64,000 bases of DNA from Sarcina sp. DSM 11001. Its GTDB lineage: Bacteria > Bacillota > Clostridia > Lachnospirales > Lachnospiraceae. Below are positions 53,154-61,871 of this stretch, in pieces; the stretch's first letter is position 1; the number at the start of each line of letters is the position of its first letter. A program made the translations under genes and the position numbers. The notes under the pieces are model-generated. The model saw only the letters and a program-made list of their open reading frames with translations. It did no database searches and was not told the DNA's origin. The stretch is from assembly GCF_900101015.1 (NCBI RefSeq), contig NZ_FNFZ01000009.1, positions 62,001 through 126,000 of the forward strand. Direction: 5' to 3'.

Positions 53154-54416
53154 TTATGCCTGAGCATCCATCATCTCGGACAGAGCCTGCACACGGTTCA
53201 GATACTGAGCCTCAGAGAAGACGCGAGGATCCGTCTGGTCGCCATCGAAGCTGACGAAAGGAATGCCCATCTTCTTGTTGACATACTCGCCGCCCTCGTT
53301 GTTCAGAAGGCCCATCAGCTTGCAGCTGCGGTTGAGGTGCATGACCATGCCATCGCTCTTGGAGTTGCTGACAACTTTGTAGAATTCTTCATAACGGTTG
53401 GAGCCGCAGGTGTTGATGTAGACCTTTGTGTAGGCCTCAGCCATGGACTCGAAATCGCCGGGTGTGTAAACGAGACTCCACATGCCGGGATAGCAGGAGC
53501 CGGTCATGACGGAACCCTGAGCCTTAAGGCCCTTGAAGGTTGCGCCCAGGAATGTCCAGACTGCAATACCTTCCCATGTGACACGATGTTTCTCAGTGGA
53601 GGCATCGCCGAATGCATACTTGCCGGCTTTGTCCTTAGCTTCGAGCTCATCGCAGAAACGATGGAAGGTGATCTCGCCGTAATCTCTGGAACGTGCGCAG
53701 ACGATCAGAGCCATGTAGTTGAACAGATCGAAGCCGTTCAGAGGTGAAGGTTTGCGATATGCATAAGCTGCAATCTTGTTCCACCAGTAAACAGTACGCT
53801 GGGTCTGCTCCTGAACCTTCGTGAACTTGTCATAGTCAAATGCACGGCCGGTGAACTCCTCGAGCTGTTTGATGGCTACGCGGAACTGATCGGCGATGTA
53901 CTCTTTGCAGTGACGAGCTACAGGCATGCTGTGGTTGAAAGGAACATCGATGATGATGCAGGGGATGTTCAGCTCTTTGGCAATGTTCTCATACCATTTA
54001 AGCAGAGTATTGCAGATGTTGTTGCAGGTGATTACGATATCCGGAAGCGGAACATAAGCAGCCTTTGTGGTCTTCAGAAGCTCGGGCTTCTCACCGTTCA
54101 TGGCTTCCTGCTTCAGCAGCTCCATGTAGCCGAGGTTCGTACGGGCATAAGAGCAGATATCGATGTTGTAGCCCTTCTTATCTGCTACTTCCAGAAGATC
54201 CATGGAAGCTTTCCTTGCGCCTGCGCCTGCAGCGTGGGTCTCAGGATAAACCAGAGCGATGTCCATCGCTACGCAGAATTCCGGCGGTGCCACAGAAGCG
54301 GACCAGCAGACCGGTTTGCCGGCCTTCTTGGCTTCCCAGGCTTCCTCATCGAGCTTGGCCTGAAAATATCCAAGCAGCTCTTTTGAACTGGCTTCGTTGA
54401 TGTTGATGCTATCCAT
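53154..54416 (-). CDS. lcdA: Lactoyl-CoA dehydratase alpha-type subunit
   Basis: The 420-residue HGD-D family protein carries WSASVAPPEFCVAMDIALVY and conserved Cys positions in ITCNNICNT (near residue 138), TGSCYPGMWS and HLNRSCKLMG. These are candidates for the cluster ligands and the active site. The length fits LcdA (about 428). It should form the catalytic heterodimer with the protein encoded 119 bases downstream. AGGAGG precedes the ATG. Family members in amino-acid fermentation act on 2-hydroxyglutaryl-, phenyllactyl- or isocaproyl-CoA. The neighbouring lactate permease makes lactoyl-CoA the best guess. Confidence 0.88.
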   Translation of the reverse strand: MDSININEASSKELLGYFQAKLDEEAWEAKKAGKPVCWSASVAPPEFCVAMDIALVYPETHAAGAGARKASMDLLEVADKKGYNIDICSYARTNLGYMELLKQEAMNGEKPELLKTTKAAYVPLPDIVITCNNICNTLLKWYENIAKELNIPCIIIDVPFNHSMPVARHCKEYIADQFRVAIKQLEEFTGRAFDYDKFTKVQEQTQRTVYWWNKIAAYAYRKPSPLNGFDLFNYMALIVCARSRDYGEITFHRFCDELEAKDKAGKYAFGDASTEKHRVTWEGIAVWTFLGATFKGLKAQGSVMTGSCYPGMWSLVYTPGDFESMAEAYTKVYINTCGSNRYEEFYKVVSNSKSDGMVMHLNRSCKLMGLLNNEGGEYVNKKMGIPFVSFDGDQTDPRVFSEAQYLNRVQALSEMMDAQA

Positions 54417-54570
54417 CTGTTTTCCTCCTAAAAATCAATTATATTGATAGGTCCATTGATGAATCCCATTGAACCTGCAGCAGTCTGACGTGACCAGCCG
54501 TTAAGCGGATCCCATAAGACCGGGCAGGAATTCAATTCATAAAAACGGGGCAGCAGTCCGCTTCCTGCCC

Positions 54571-55359
54571 TTAGTCCTCAGGCAGCCACTTGACGTTCTC
54601 ATACGCAAAAAGAGCTGCGCCGAGAGCACCTGTCACCTGCGGATTCTGGGCGACGATCACGGGCTTGTTCAACTGCTTCCTGATGGCGTCTACCGCGCCC
54701 GGGTTCTGGGCGACACCGCCGCACATAACGATATCATCATTTACGCCCACACGATAGACGAGCGAGCACGCCTTACTTGCGACAGACTGATGAACACCTG
54801 CGACAATGTTTTCTCTTGAAACGCCCTGGGAAAGAAGCGAGATGACCTCGGACTCCGCGAACACGGTGCATGTACTGCTGACAAAAGCCCATTCTGTTGC
54901 TTTAAAATGGACATTACCCATCTCGGAGAGGGGAATTTCCAGAACGCGTGACATTACGTCCACAAACCGTCCTGTTCCCGCCGCACATTTATCGTTCATG
55001 ACGAACTGGCCGATATTTCCCTTCGCATCGAGGCGGATCGCTTTCGCGTCCTGTCCGCCGATGTCGATGATCGTCCGTGCTTCAGGGTGCAGGAAATAGA
55101 TCCCCTTGGCGTGACAGCTGATCTCACTGATCTGCTTATCCGCTTTTTCCACAGAAAAACGTCCGTATCCCGTGGCTACCGTGAATCGTATGTCTTCCGG
55201 TGTCAGATCGATATTCTTGAACACCTCTCCCATCACGCGGTCCGGTCCGGATGTTCCGGTTCCGACCTGAATGACCGCAGAAGAGACAACCTCTTTGCCG
55301 TCCTTCATGATAACGGCTTTGCTCGAAGATGATCCGATATCAATTCCCAATGTATACAT
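54571..55359 (-). CDS. lcdC: 2-Hydroxyacyl-CoA dehydratase activator ATPase
   Basis: The 262-residue protein belongs to the ASKHA-fold BadF/HgdC activators. It has the phosphate loop YTLGIDIGSSSSKAVIM and IIDIGGQDAKAI. One cysteine lies in VMNDKCAAGTGRF and one in VSSTCTVFAESEV. In the HgdC dimer these two cysteines bridge one 4Fe-4S cluster between the subunits. It injects a high-energy electron into the dehydratase at the cost of ATP. GGGAG precedes the ATG. It lies just upstream of the two dehydratase genes, with a 154-base gap. Confidence 0.94.
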   Translation of the reverse strand: MYTLGIDIGSSSSKAVIMKDGKEVVSSAVIQVGTGTSGPDRVMGEVFKNIDLTPEDIRFTVATGYGRFSVEKADKQISEISCHAKGIYFLHPEARTIIDIGGQDAKAIRLDAKGNIGQFVMNDKCAAGTGRFVDVMSRVLEIPLSEMGNVHFKATEWAFVSSTCTVFAESEVISLLSQGVSRENIVAGVHQSVASKACSLVYRVGVNDDIVMCGGVAQNPGAVDAIRKQLNKPVIVAQNPQVTGALGAALFAYENVKWLPED

Positions 55360-55384
55360 GCTTTGTTCTCCCTAAAATTCCGAT

Positions 55385-55867
55385 TTATTCCGGATTGCCG
55401 TGGCGGGAAGTGAAGGTAGCGTTGTGGTTGATCTCGCCGACCTGTTCGATCAGCTCAACCAGAATGCCCTGAGTGAATTTAGGGCGGATGAAGTTAACGA
55501 TGATATCTTCGGTTCCCTCAACGGGCTCCTTCTCAAGCATCTGATAGCCCAGCGCCTCACAGTCTTTACTGGTTGCACGAACGTCATCTACCAGGAAAGC
55601 AACGTGTGCGATGCCGCCCTTGCCCTTGTTGAACTGGGTCAGAACGCCGGACTTCGGGATGATGAACTCGATTGCATCCGCGCCATTACCATGGGTTGTA
55701 AAAATAAGATGGGAATCATAAGCCTTAACATGGCCGCGATAATCTTCTTTCAGACCAAAAGTCTCCATGAAAGCCTGAGCCTTCTCTACTGTAGGAAGGA
55801 CGATTCCCCAGTGATGTGTGCGAATAATGTGTTTACCAATACCAGTTTCTGCAAACAGCCTTTCCAA
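55385..55867 (-). CDS. VOC-fold protein, methylmalonyl-CoA-epimerase-like
   Basis: The 160-residue product begins at a TTG (55867) with AGAGGTG 8 bases upstream. It has two glyoxalase/VOC half-domains: HHWGIVLPTVEKAQAFMETF (first metal His near residue 19) and GGIAHVAFLVDDVRATSK (second His near 88). The final metal Glu is in GILVELIEQ (near 138). The layout matches methylmalonyl-CoA epimerase. Its place between the lactate permease and dehydratase genes, 25 bases from the activator gene, suggests it could epimerise a 2-hydroxyacyl-CoA such as (S)- to (R)-lactoyl-CoA. That role is inference; methylmalonyl-CoA epimerase remains possible. Confidence 0.82.
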   Translation of the reverse strand: MERLFAETGIGKHIIRTHHWGIVLPTVEKAQAFMETFGLKEDYRGHVKAYDSHLIFTTHGNGADAIEFIIPKSGVLTQFNKGKGGIAHVAFLVDDVRATSKDCEALGYQMLEKEPVEGTEDIIVNFIRPKFTQGILVELIEQVGEINHNATFTSRHGNPE

Positions 55868-55957
55868 AAAAATACACCTCTTTCTCTTTTTCTGTCATTA
55901 GGTCAGCCTGTAATAACCGAGGAATAATTATCAAAAGCAGACCCCCTATGATGCATA

Positions 55958-55996
55958 GTACAGCAGGCAGCAGGTCACATATGCTGCCCGCCGTAC
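55958..55996. other. Imperfect hairpin between permease and VOC genes
   Basis: GTACAGCAGGCAGCA (55958-55972) pairs with TGCTGCCCGCCGTAC (55982-55996) with two mismatches. It has no T run, so it may be a processing or stability element that separates permease expression from the dehydratase genes. Confidence 0.5.
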
Positions 55997-56109
55997 CTTA
56001 TATATCCATCCCTTGACGGGTCGATCAACTGCCGATCCCGTTCAACCGGTCACCTGTCAGGTCGCCAAAGGACAAGGATCAAAAACCGACGGACTGCTCC
56101 GGGTAATAA

Positions 56110-57825
56110 TTACCAGGGCATGCCATAAGGGTTCGGGTTGAAGCCTGTTACGATCAGACCGCCCAGGATGATGATGGTGCAGACTGCGTAAATAAGGCAG
56201 GGAATGATGTTGGAACGAATCAGACGGCCCTCAGCGCCGACGGTACCGCAGGTAGCGCAGGCGGAGACGATGTTGTTGACGCAGACCATGTTACCCATGG
56301 CGCCGCCGCAGATCTGCATTGCCACGACAAGCATGGTGGGCAGGCCGAGCAGCGTAGCTGTATCGAACTGGAGGGACGAGAACAGCGTGTTGGAAACGGT
56401 CGCGGAACCGGAGATGAATGCTCCGATAACACCGATCAGAGGGGAAACGACGATGTAGGCATTGCCGAACAGTCCGGCCATACCTTCTGCCATGACACGA
56501 AGCATGGTCTTGTTGTAGTACATAGCCTCAGCACCTTCTGCAGCGGGGGTTCCGGAGTTACGGAACAGCTGAACCATCGCGATACCGAAGACCAGCGCGA
56601 TCGCCGCGCCAGCCAGCATGGAGAAGGTCTCCTTCCATGCAGCAGCGACCTTGTCGCCGCTCATCTTGTGGAGCGGGATGATGATCAGAGCAACGATAAC
56701 GAACGGAATGATGCCGGGGTTCCATGCCCATTTGAAGCCGTAGTTGACCTCGACGCCAAGGATGGTGGGAATGCTGATGCCGAAAGGAAGCTTGGCAACA
56801 TTCATGACTGCCTTGAGTCCTGTCTGAGGAATACGTGTGAGCACCAGAATCGCTGCGACGATGATGTAAGGAAGCCATGCCATGACAGGGGACATAGGCT
56901 CGCCGGCAGCTTCGCCGGAATCTTCCTGAACAGCCTGCGTGGATTTCCAGTAGTCCGCCCATTCGCCTTTGTCGGGGAACTCGAACTTGTTCTTGGGAAC
57001 AAGAATGCCCTTCTGTGCAAGAACGATGGAAGCAACAAGGCCTACAAGGCCGGCGATCAGGGACGGGAATTCCGGTCCGAGTGCCATCGCGCAGATGATG
57101 AAGGGGATATCGAATGCAACAGCGCAGACAAGGATGTAAGGGATGCAGGCGAATGCGGGAGCGATGGATTTCTCTTTTCCGAACAGCTTGCACATCATGC
57201 ACATAGCCACGAAGATGATGATCGGGCAGATGATGGCGCTGGGGATAGCAGCCCACTTGGTGAGGCCGAGCTTATAAGGTTCAAAATCAGCACCGCTGGC
57301 AAGCTTTGCAACCTGATCCTGGACCTGTAACGCCGCGGTGGAAGTCGGAGTACCGACAGCGCCGTAGGCAACAGGCGTGGAGTTAAGGATCAGAGCGACC
57401 ATAGCTGCGCACAGAGGCGGGAAGCCGACGCTGATCAGCAGCGGAGCCGCCAGAGCCGCGGGAGTACCGAAGCCTGCAGCACCCTCGATGAAAGCGCCGA
57501 ACATGAAGCCGATGATGACCATCTGGACGCGGGGGTCATCACTGATCGTCGTGAACATCTGGTTGATCGTGTTCATGGCGCCGGACTGCTTCATGGTGTT
57601 CATGATGAGGATGGCACCCAGGATGACGCAGATCGTATCCAGGGAAGTAAGCATGCCGCTTATGGTATGCGCTAAGACTGTGATGAAAGGCATCTTCCAT
57701 ACGGTCACGCAGATGATGAAAGTGATCGCCCAGGCCAGGGGCAGGGCACGCTTGGCGGGCCAGTTCAGGCCGGCCATAACGATAACCGTCACAATGATCG
57801 GTATAAAGGCAATAATAGCATACAT
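56110..57825 (-). CDS. lctP: Lactate permease (LctP family)
   Basis: The 571-residue membrane protein has at least twelve helices and the family stretch [20 protein letters not shown] (near residues 112-131), plus [15 protein letters not shown] near the C terminus. LctP/LldP proteins import L- or D-lactate or glycolate with protons. The start has AGAAGGAG upstream. It heads the cluster of VOC protein and dehydratase genes, consistent with lactate as the substrate to be fermented. The 242-base gap downstream has a hairpin but no gene. Confidence 0.94.
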   Translation of the reverse strand: MYAIIAFIPIIVTVIVMAGLNWPAKRALPLAWAITFIICVTVWKMPFITVLAHTISGMLTSLDTICVILGAILIMNTMKQSGAMNTINQMFTTISDDPRVQMVIIGFMFGAFIEGAAGFGTPAALAAPLLISVGFPPLCAAMVALILNSTPVAYGAVGTPTSTAALQVQDQVAKLASGADFEPYKLGLTKWAAIPSAIICPIIIFVAMCMMCKLFGKEKSIAPAFACIPYILVCAVAFDIPFIICAMALGPEFPSLIAGLVGLVASIVLAQKGILVPKNKFEFPDKGEWADYWKSTQAVQEDSGEAAGEPMSPVMAWLPYIIVAAILVLTRIPQTGLKAVMNVAKLPFGISIPTILGVEVNYGFKWAWNPGIIPFVIVALIIIPLHKMSGDKVAAAWKETFSMLAGAAIALVFGIAMVQLFRNSGTPAAEGAEAMYYNKTMLRVMAEGMAGLFGNAYIVVSPLIGVIGAFISGSATVSNTLFSSLQFDTATLLGLPTMLVVAMQICGGAMGNMVCVNNIVSACATCGTVGAEGRLIRSNIIPCLIYAVCTIIILGGLIVTGFNPNPYGMPW

Positions 57826-57902
57826 AGATAAATACTCCTTCTACAGCTCCTGCTGTTCCGCCGCGGAGCGGCCGGACAGGGGGGAGCGGATTTTGATTCC
57901 TG

Positions 57903-58256
57903 TCAGTCCGCCCTTTTTCGGATGGACAGGAATTCTGAGACAATCCGGCCGTCATCAAAAACGATCCGGGGCAGCCTGTGACAAAGCGCTCCTGATGGTT
58001 CCCGGGGACTGCCGGTCTTCGTAAAACGTTCCTCTGCTCCGGTCTCCAGAGCTTGCGGAATGTTACTCGCAACGAAACAGGCGCATACAGCTGTGCCATT
58101 TCCTTTGACGATGTGTAGCAATTTGTCATAGTTCCTGACAGGCAGCGCCGCTTCCTCTGCAGTTTCAGTTGCCACTTTCACTTTGGACTTTTTTAGGACA
58201 TCTGCTCCTCCTTTGCTTAATGTGCCTGGATTTGCGTAGTTTGTGTAATGCGACAT
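57903..58256 (-). CDS. Hypothetical protein upstream of lctP
   Basis: An open frame of 117 codons from an ATG at 58256 ends 77 bases before the lctP start. It has no ribosome site at that ATG. A perfect site (AAAGGAGGAGCAGATG, about 58199-58214) lies inside but opens a different frame that stops after two codons. One added base there would join it to the main frame (KSKVKVATETAEEAALPVRN..). The gene may be frameshifted near its start, or the frame may be chance. The product has no recognised motif. Confidence 0.35.
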   Translation of the reverse strand: MSHYTNYANPGTLSKGGADVLKKSKVKVATETAEEAALPVRNYDKLLHIVKGNGTAVCACFVASNIPQALETGAEERFTKTGSPREPSGALCHRLPRIVFDDGRIVSEFLSIRKRAD

Positions 58257-58488
58257 AATGACGGAAAAGTCCGACAAAAAATAAAATGCAAAATGACAGC
58301 CGGATCCAGGGGGACGGATCTGCTGCATTAGGCATCAGTCACAAAAAAACTACATATTGTCTGCCTTTTTTAGATAAAATTTTAGAATTGTGGCCGCGTG
58401 AACACAAAGGAATGAGCGTGAATTCCGTTGATTCATGTTTAGTCAATTTGATATTCAACAAAATTTCATGAAAGCAATCTGAATCATC

Positions 58489-58558
58489 AAAACATCCCTT
58501 GCATATTTTGAATAAATATTTATATTATATAAGTTGAAGCATGCATCAAGGATGTTTT
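58489..58558 (+). promoter_or_regulatory. Inverted repeat enclosing the HTH-gene promoter
   Basis: AAAACATCCCTTGCAT (58489-58504) and ATGCATCAAGGATGTTTT (58541-58558) are inverted copies with a 2-base insertion and one mismatch. The left arm contains the -35 hexamer TTGCAT, and TATTAT (58523-58528), 18 bases on, lies in the loop. This is a likely operator for an autoregulator. The leader to 58786 has no other feature. Confidence 0.6.
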
Positions 58559-58786
58559 GGATGACTTATATATACCCTCTATATATTTTATCCACCAGAG
58601 CGTACATTTTTCAAGATTTGCTCTTTAAATCTTTCCTTTTATTCTCATCGCATTTTTCAACCAACAATTCAGTAGGGATGCAGACATCCGCAGCTTCTTT
58701 TTTGGATAGTCATGCAGGTTCGTGGAAAGGCACACCGCCAGCAGAACCGGTCCACAGGAAAGTATGTCTTTTCAGGGAGGAGTAAT

Positions 58787-60274
58787 ATGGCAGAATATGG
58801 GAAAACGTTAAAGCAGTTAATTGACTTTTCCAGTGTGAAAATGTATCTGGTTGCGGAAGCAGTCGGATACGATGTTTCATATATCAGCAAATGGTGTAAT
58901 AAAGGGTATCTCCCCAGCGCAAAGGCGAGTCCCAAGATCAACAGTACGCTCGCACAGCTCTTGTCCGACGACATTGCCCTGCACTGCGATCTGGATGAGT
59001 TCAATCTGTGCTTCAGCACCAACGCGACCAGAGATACTCTGGAATCCGTTATCAGGAACATGCTCCAGGACGCCTATGCGAGTTCTGCCAGAAAAGACAG
59101 CCGCGATAATTCTTCCAAAGAGAACACCACTATAACCGACCAGACCATAAAAGCGCTGATCCACACTGATGAAGTCCGGCGGTTTTTCCGCGAGGATATG
59201 CCCGAATGCCTGTATAAGGCCGCTTCAGCATCAGACAAGCCTCTCGAGATCCTCTGCACGCTTGACCTGTGCCTGTTCCTGGGAAAAACGCTCCCTCATA
59301 TCACCTTCCCTGAAGACAGGGAGTTTCATGTAAAGATCGCAGTCAATGAGTCCAGGCTGTATGCGGACTCCGGCGCCCTTCTCCAGAAGCTTTACATGTT
59401 CCTGAGCATCCATAACAAGGTATCCTTTGACCTCTACAGCGATGAAAAGCTTTCCAAGGCCAATGTGATCCTCGTGCAGGACCATCTGGCAGCCATCTGT
59501 TCACTGGACAGCGACGGGCGCGCCATGTCCATCTTCCGCACCTCTTCACCGGAAATGGTCCGCCATATGTATCACAAGCTGGCGTCACTTTTCAATCACT
59601 CAAGGGTCCTGCTCCAGGTCAGCGACGCCATCGATTTTCACCGCAAGGGCTACAGGACGGATTTCTACTCCAGAAATAATTTCCAGATTCTCCTCGCCTG
59701 CGGATTTGAATATCTTCTTCCGAAAGAATGCTGGCAGTCCGTCGAGGACACAGCCAGAAAAAAATATAAAAACGAACACATCGCCCTCCTGGTCAGACGC
59801 CTTCAGGTCATATGGGAGGAGATTTTTGAACACGGGAGCATAGACTTCTTTGTTCTCAAGACTGCCATCTTAAGATACATTGAGACCGGCGAGATCATTT
59901 TTACCGATATCGTCCACCGTCTGACACCGGAGGAAAGAAAGCTGCATCTTCAGAATGTCCTGGAGGTTGCCCGCAAAAATCCCAACATCGTCTTTTACCT
60001 GATTGACGATGAAAAATTCCCCGAGAAAAACCAGCTTGCCTACCTTTCTGTCTTCAACAACCGTCAGAAAGCTTTCCTCAAGAACCCGAACCGGTACCGC
60101 TGTGACTACGGGCCCTTCTTTTACTCCGTCCGTGACAACTTAATGATCAGCAAGATGACGGAGTTTTTTGACAATCTAAGGAAGACCCCCGCCTGTTCCA
60201 GGTACGGATACAAGGAGCTGCAGGCATTCTATGACAATTACGCGTCCATGATCAACAGGATGATCGACCTGTGA
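58787..60274 (+). CDS. Long HTH protein of unrecognised family
   Basis: From MAEYGKTLKQLIDFSSVKMY (ATG 58787, GGGAGGAG upstream) the product has 495 residues. Residues about 15-45 form a helix-turn-helix (LVAEAVGYDVSYISKWCNKG). The remaining 450 residues are soluble, mixed alpha/beta, and carry no motif I can name. It is divergent from the lactate/dehydratase cluster and has an inverted repeat around its promoter, so it is a candidate regulator of that cluster. The second long HTH protein at 61872 has a similar plan but no obvious sequence identity beyond the HTH. Confidence 0.7.
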   Translation: MAEYGKTLKQLIDFSSVKMYLVAEAVGYDVSYISKWCNKGYLPSAKASPKINSTLAQLLSDDIALHCDLDEFNLCFSTNATRDTLESVIRNMLQDAYASSARKDSRDNSSKENTTITDQTIKALIHTDEVRRFFREDMPECLYKAASASDKPLEILCTLDLCLFLGKTLPHITFPEDREFHVKIAVNESRLYADSGALLQKLYMFLSIHNKVSFDLYSDEKLSKANVILVQDHLAAICSLDSDGRAMSIFRTSSPEMVRHMYHKLASLFNHSRVLLQVSDAIDFHRKGYRTDFYSRNNFQILLACGFEYLLPKECWQSVEDTARKKYKNEHIALLVRRLQVIWEEIFEHGSIDFFVLKTAILRYIETGEIIFTDIVHRLTPEERKLHLQNVLEVARKNPNIVFYLIDDEKFPEKNQLAYLSVFNNRQKAFLKNPNRYRCDYGPFFYSVRDNLMISKMTEFFDNLRKTPACSRYGYKELQAFYDNYASMINRMIDL

Positions 60275-60324
60275 CCGGCTCTTTCGGACTGATCAGATGA
60301 ACAAAAGCATATAAAAACATAAAG

Positions 60325-60368
60325 AAAGCGGGCAGCATTCTCTTTTCCTGAATTGCCGTCCGCTTTTT
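60325..60368 (+). terminator. Terminator of the long HTH gene
   Basis: AAAGCGGGCAGCA (60325-60337) pairs with TGCCGTCCGCTTT (60354-60366), with one G-U and one mismatch, followed by T. Confidence 0.7.
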
Positions 60369-60568
60369 CATTATTTCATGCAACTTTTGTCATGTCCTGT
60401 CATATTCTATCAATTTTTATCCATTCACCTGTCTTATCCGTGAATATATAATAAAATTCAATCAGCGGCATTCAGCCGGCTGATTCATCCTGTAAACAAG
60501 CGCGGGCTGTACCGGGACCTCCTTTCGGTAGATGTTCCTGGAAAAAAATGTGTGTATACTATCCTGTC

Positions 60569-60720
60569 CGGTACGCCCGGCTTGTCTTCCAATCTGTTCT
60601 GTTTTCCGGTTTATTGATTTCCCAATCTGTTTTGTTTCCCGGTCCGTTCTGGTTTCGGTTTATCTGGTTTCCGGTTTATTTGTTTCCCGGTCTGTTCTGG
60701 TTTCGGTTTTTTTGTTTCAG
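60569..60720. repeat. TTCCCGGTCTGTTCTGGTTT-type repeats
   Basis: A unit of about 50 bases combining GGTTTATTTGTTTCCCGGTC and TGTTCTGGTTTCGG repeats two to three times with drift. It fills the gap downstream of the acetyltransferase stop. The rest of 60275-60731 is AT-rich, with a small AATCAGC/GCTGATT hairpin near 60460-60486. Confidence 0.7.
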
Positions 60721-60731
60721 TCCATCCGGAC

Positions 60732-61319
60732 TCAGCAGAGAAGATTCCAGACTGCATTTTCAATCGCCTGAATATTGTCGTCCGGGTTATCGGAAACCTG
60801 GAACATACGGGCCAGATAATAGTCCTCGTCAAAAGTAAGGCGCATCTGGTACCATGTCGCTCCGCCATGTTTTGATTCCGACAAGCCTTCATTCACAAAC
60901 CCGAACCTTTCATAATAAGGGATCATGTGCTCTTTACAGGCCAGAACCACGCCTTTCCTGCCCGCTTCCTCCGCCTGGCTGATCACTCGCTGCAGCAGCA
61001 GGGCGGCCATTCCCTTGTGACGGTATTCCGGCATTGTGCACAGGCTGAAGATCATCTGCCAGTCTCCGTTCGGATCATGGACAGACGGATCCGCATACAT
61101 ATTATCTGTCAGGGTTCCCTCTTTTGTGACCGGGCCTGCGGCATAACAGACCAGCTCATGGAATTCGTCCCTTCCGATCCAGAAATAATCCGGATATACT
61201 GACAGCCTGCCCTCGATCCTCTCCTTTGACGCTGCTTCGGCAGCCGGAAAACAGGTCGCTGCAGCATTGGCGAGTACATCCAGATCCTTCTTTTCCGCCT
61301 TCTTTATGTACATATACAT
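60732..61319 (-). CDS. GNAT-family N-acetyltransferase
   Basis: The 195-residue protein starts MYMYIKKAEKKDLDVLANAA (GGAGGAG about 10 bases upstream). It has the acetyl-CoA-binding motif A as FSLCTMPEYRHKGMAALLLQ (near residues 91-110) and the later YYERFGFVNEG. The pattern resembles small aralkylamine-type acetyltransferases. The acceptor is unknown. It is monocistronic, with no other gene on its strand nearby. Confidence 0.88.
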   Translation of the reverse strand: MYMYIKKAEKKDLDVLANAAATCFPAAEAASKERIEGRLSVYPDYFWIGRDEFHELVCYAAGPVTKEGTLTDNMYADPSVHDPNGDWQMIFSLCTMPEYRHKGMAALLLQRVISQAEEAGRKGVVLACKEHMIPYYERFGFVNEGLSESKHGGATWYQMRLTFDEDYYLARMFQVSDNPDDNIQAIENAVWNLLC

Positions 61320-61721
61320 ATTGCCATGCTCCTCCTTTTTCGCCTTCCCGTTAAATTAAACACAAAGCCTGCTCTGTACATTCGCTGCCGGTCAGTAAAT
61401 GACCGAAAAATGTACACTCCGTTCATTCTGCACTGATGTATCCCCGTCGATCATATAGAACATCACTATAAAATCGCTACATGTTCTATCATAGCAGAGA
61501 AGCCCCCGCACTGCATCAGTTTTTTCCCCGTTCTCCACTCGGAATTCCTTATGCGGAAGCAGAGCACATCGAAGTTCCTCTGGTTTTTTAAATGATCATC
61601 AAATTCAAAATATAGAAATGTAATAGTGGTTTTTTAACTGTAATTTTCACGCATTCGATGATTCAGAAAGTTCGAACCTGCTTGATTTTCTTTTTATGCT
61701 TTTTATTATCGTATTCAATTA

Positions 61722-61735
61722 TTCGAATATTCGAA
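61722..61735. promoter_or_regulatory. Perfect 14-bp palindrome before the XRE regulator gene
   Basis: TTCGAATATTCGAA is its own complement. Half-site relatives (TTCGA, TTCGAT) recur at about 61652-61670 and 61748-61754. It lies 50 bases upstream of an extended -10 (TGTTATAAT, 61783-61791) and is a likely autoregulatory site. The gap 61320-61871 holds no gene. Confidence 0.6.
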
Positions 61736-61871
61736 AATTTTCTTCAAATTCGATAATTCAATGCGATTCTCAGGCAGTTTTATGTTATAATTCTTCAAAT
61801 ATCTCAAAAAGGATTAATTTTTCAGACAAAATCTGTCTTGGCCCGTTCCCCGGGGAGAAAGGAGGTACGCC

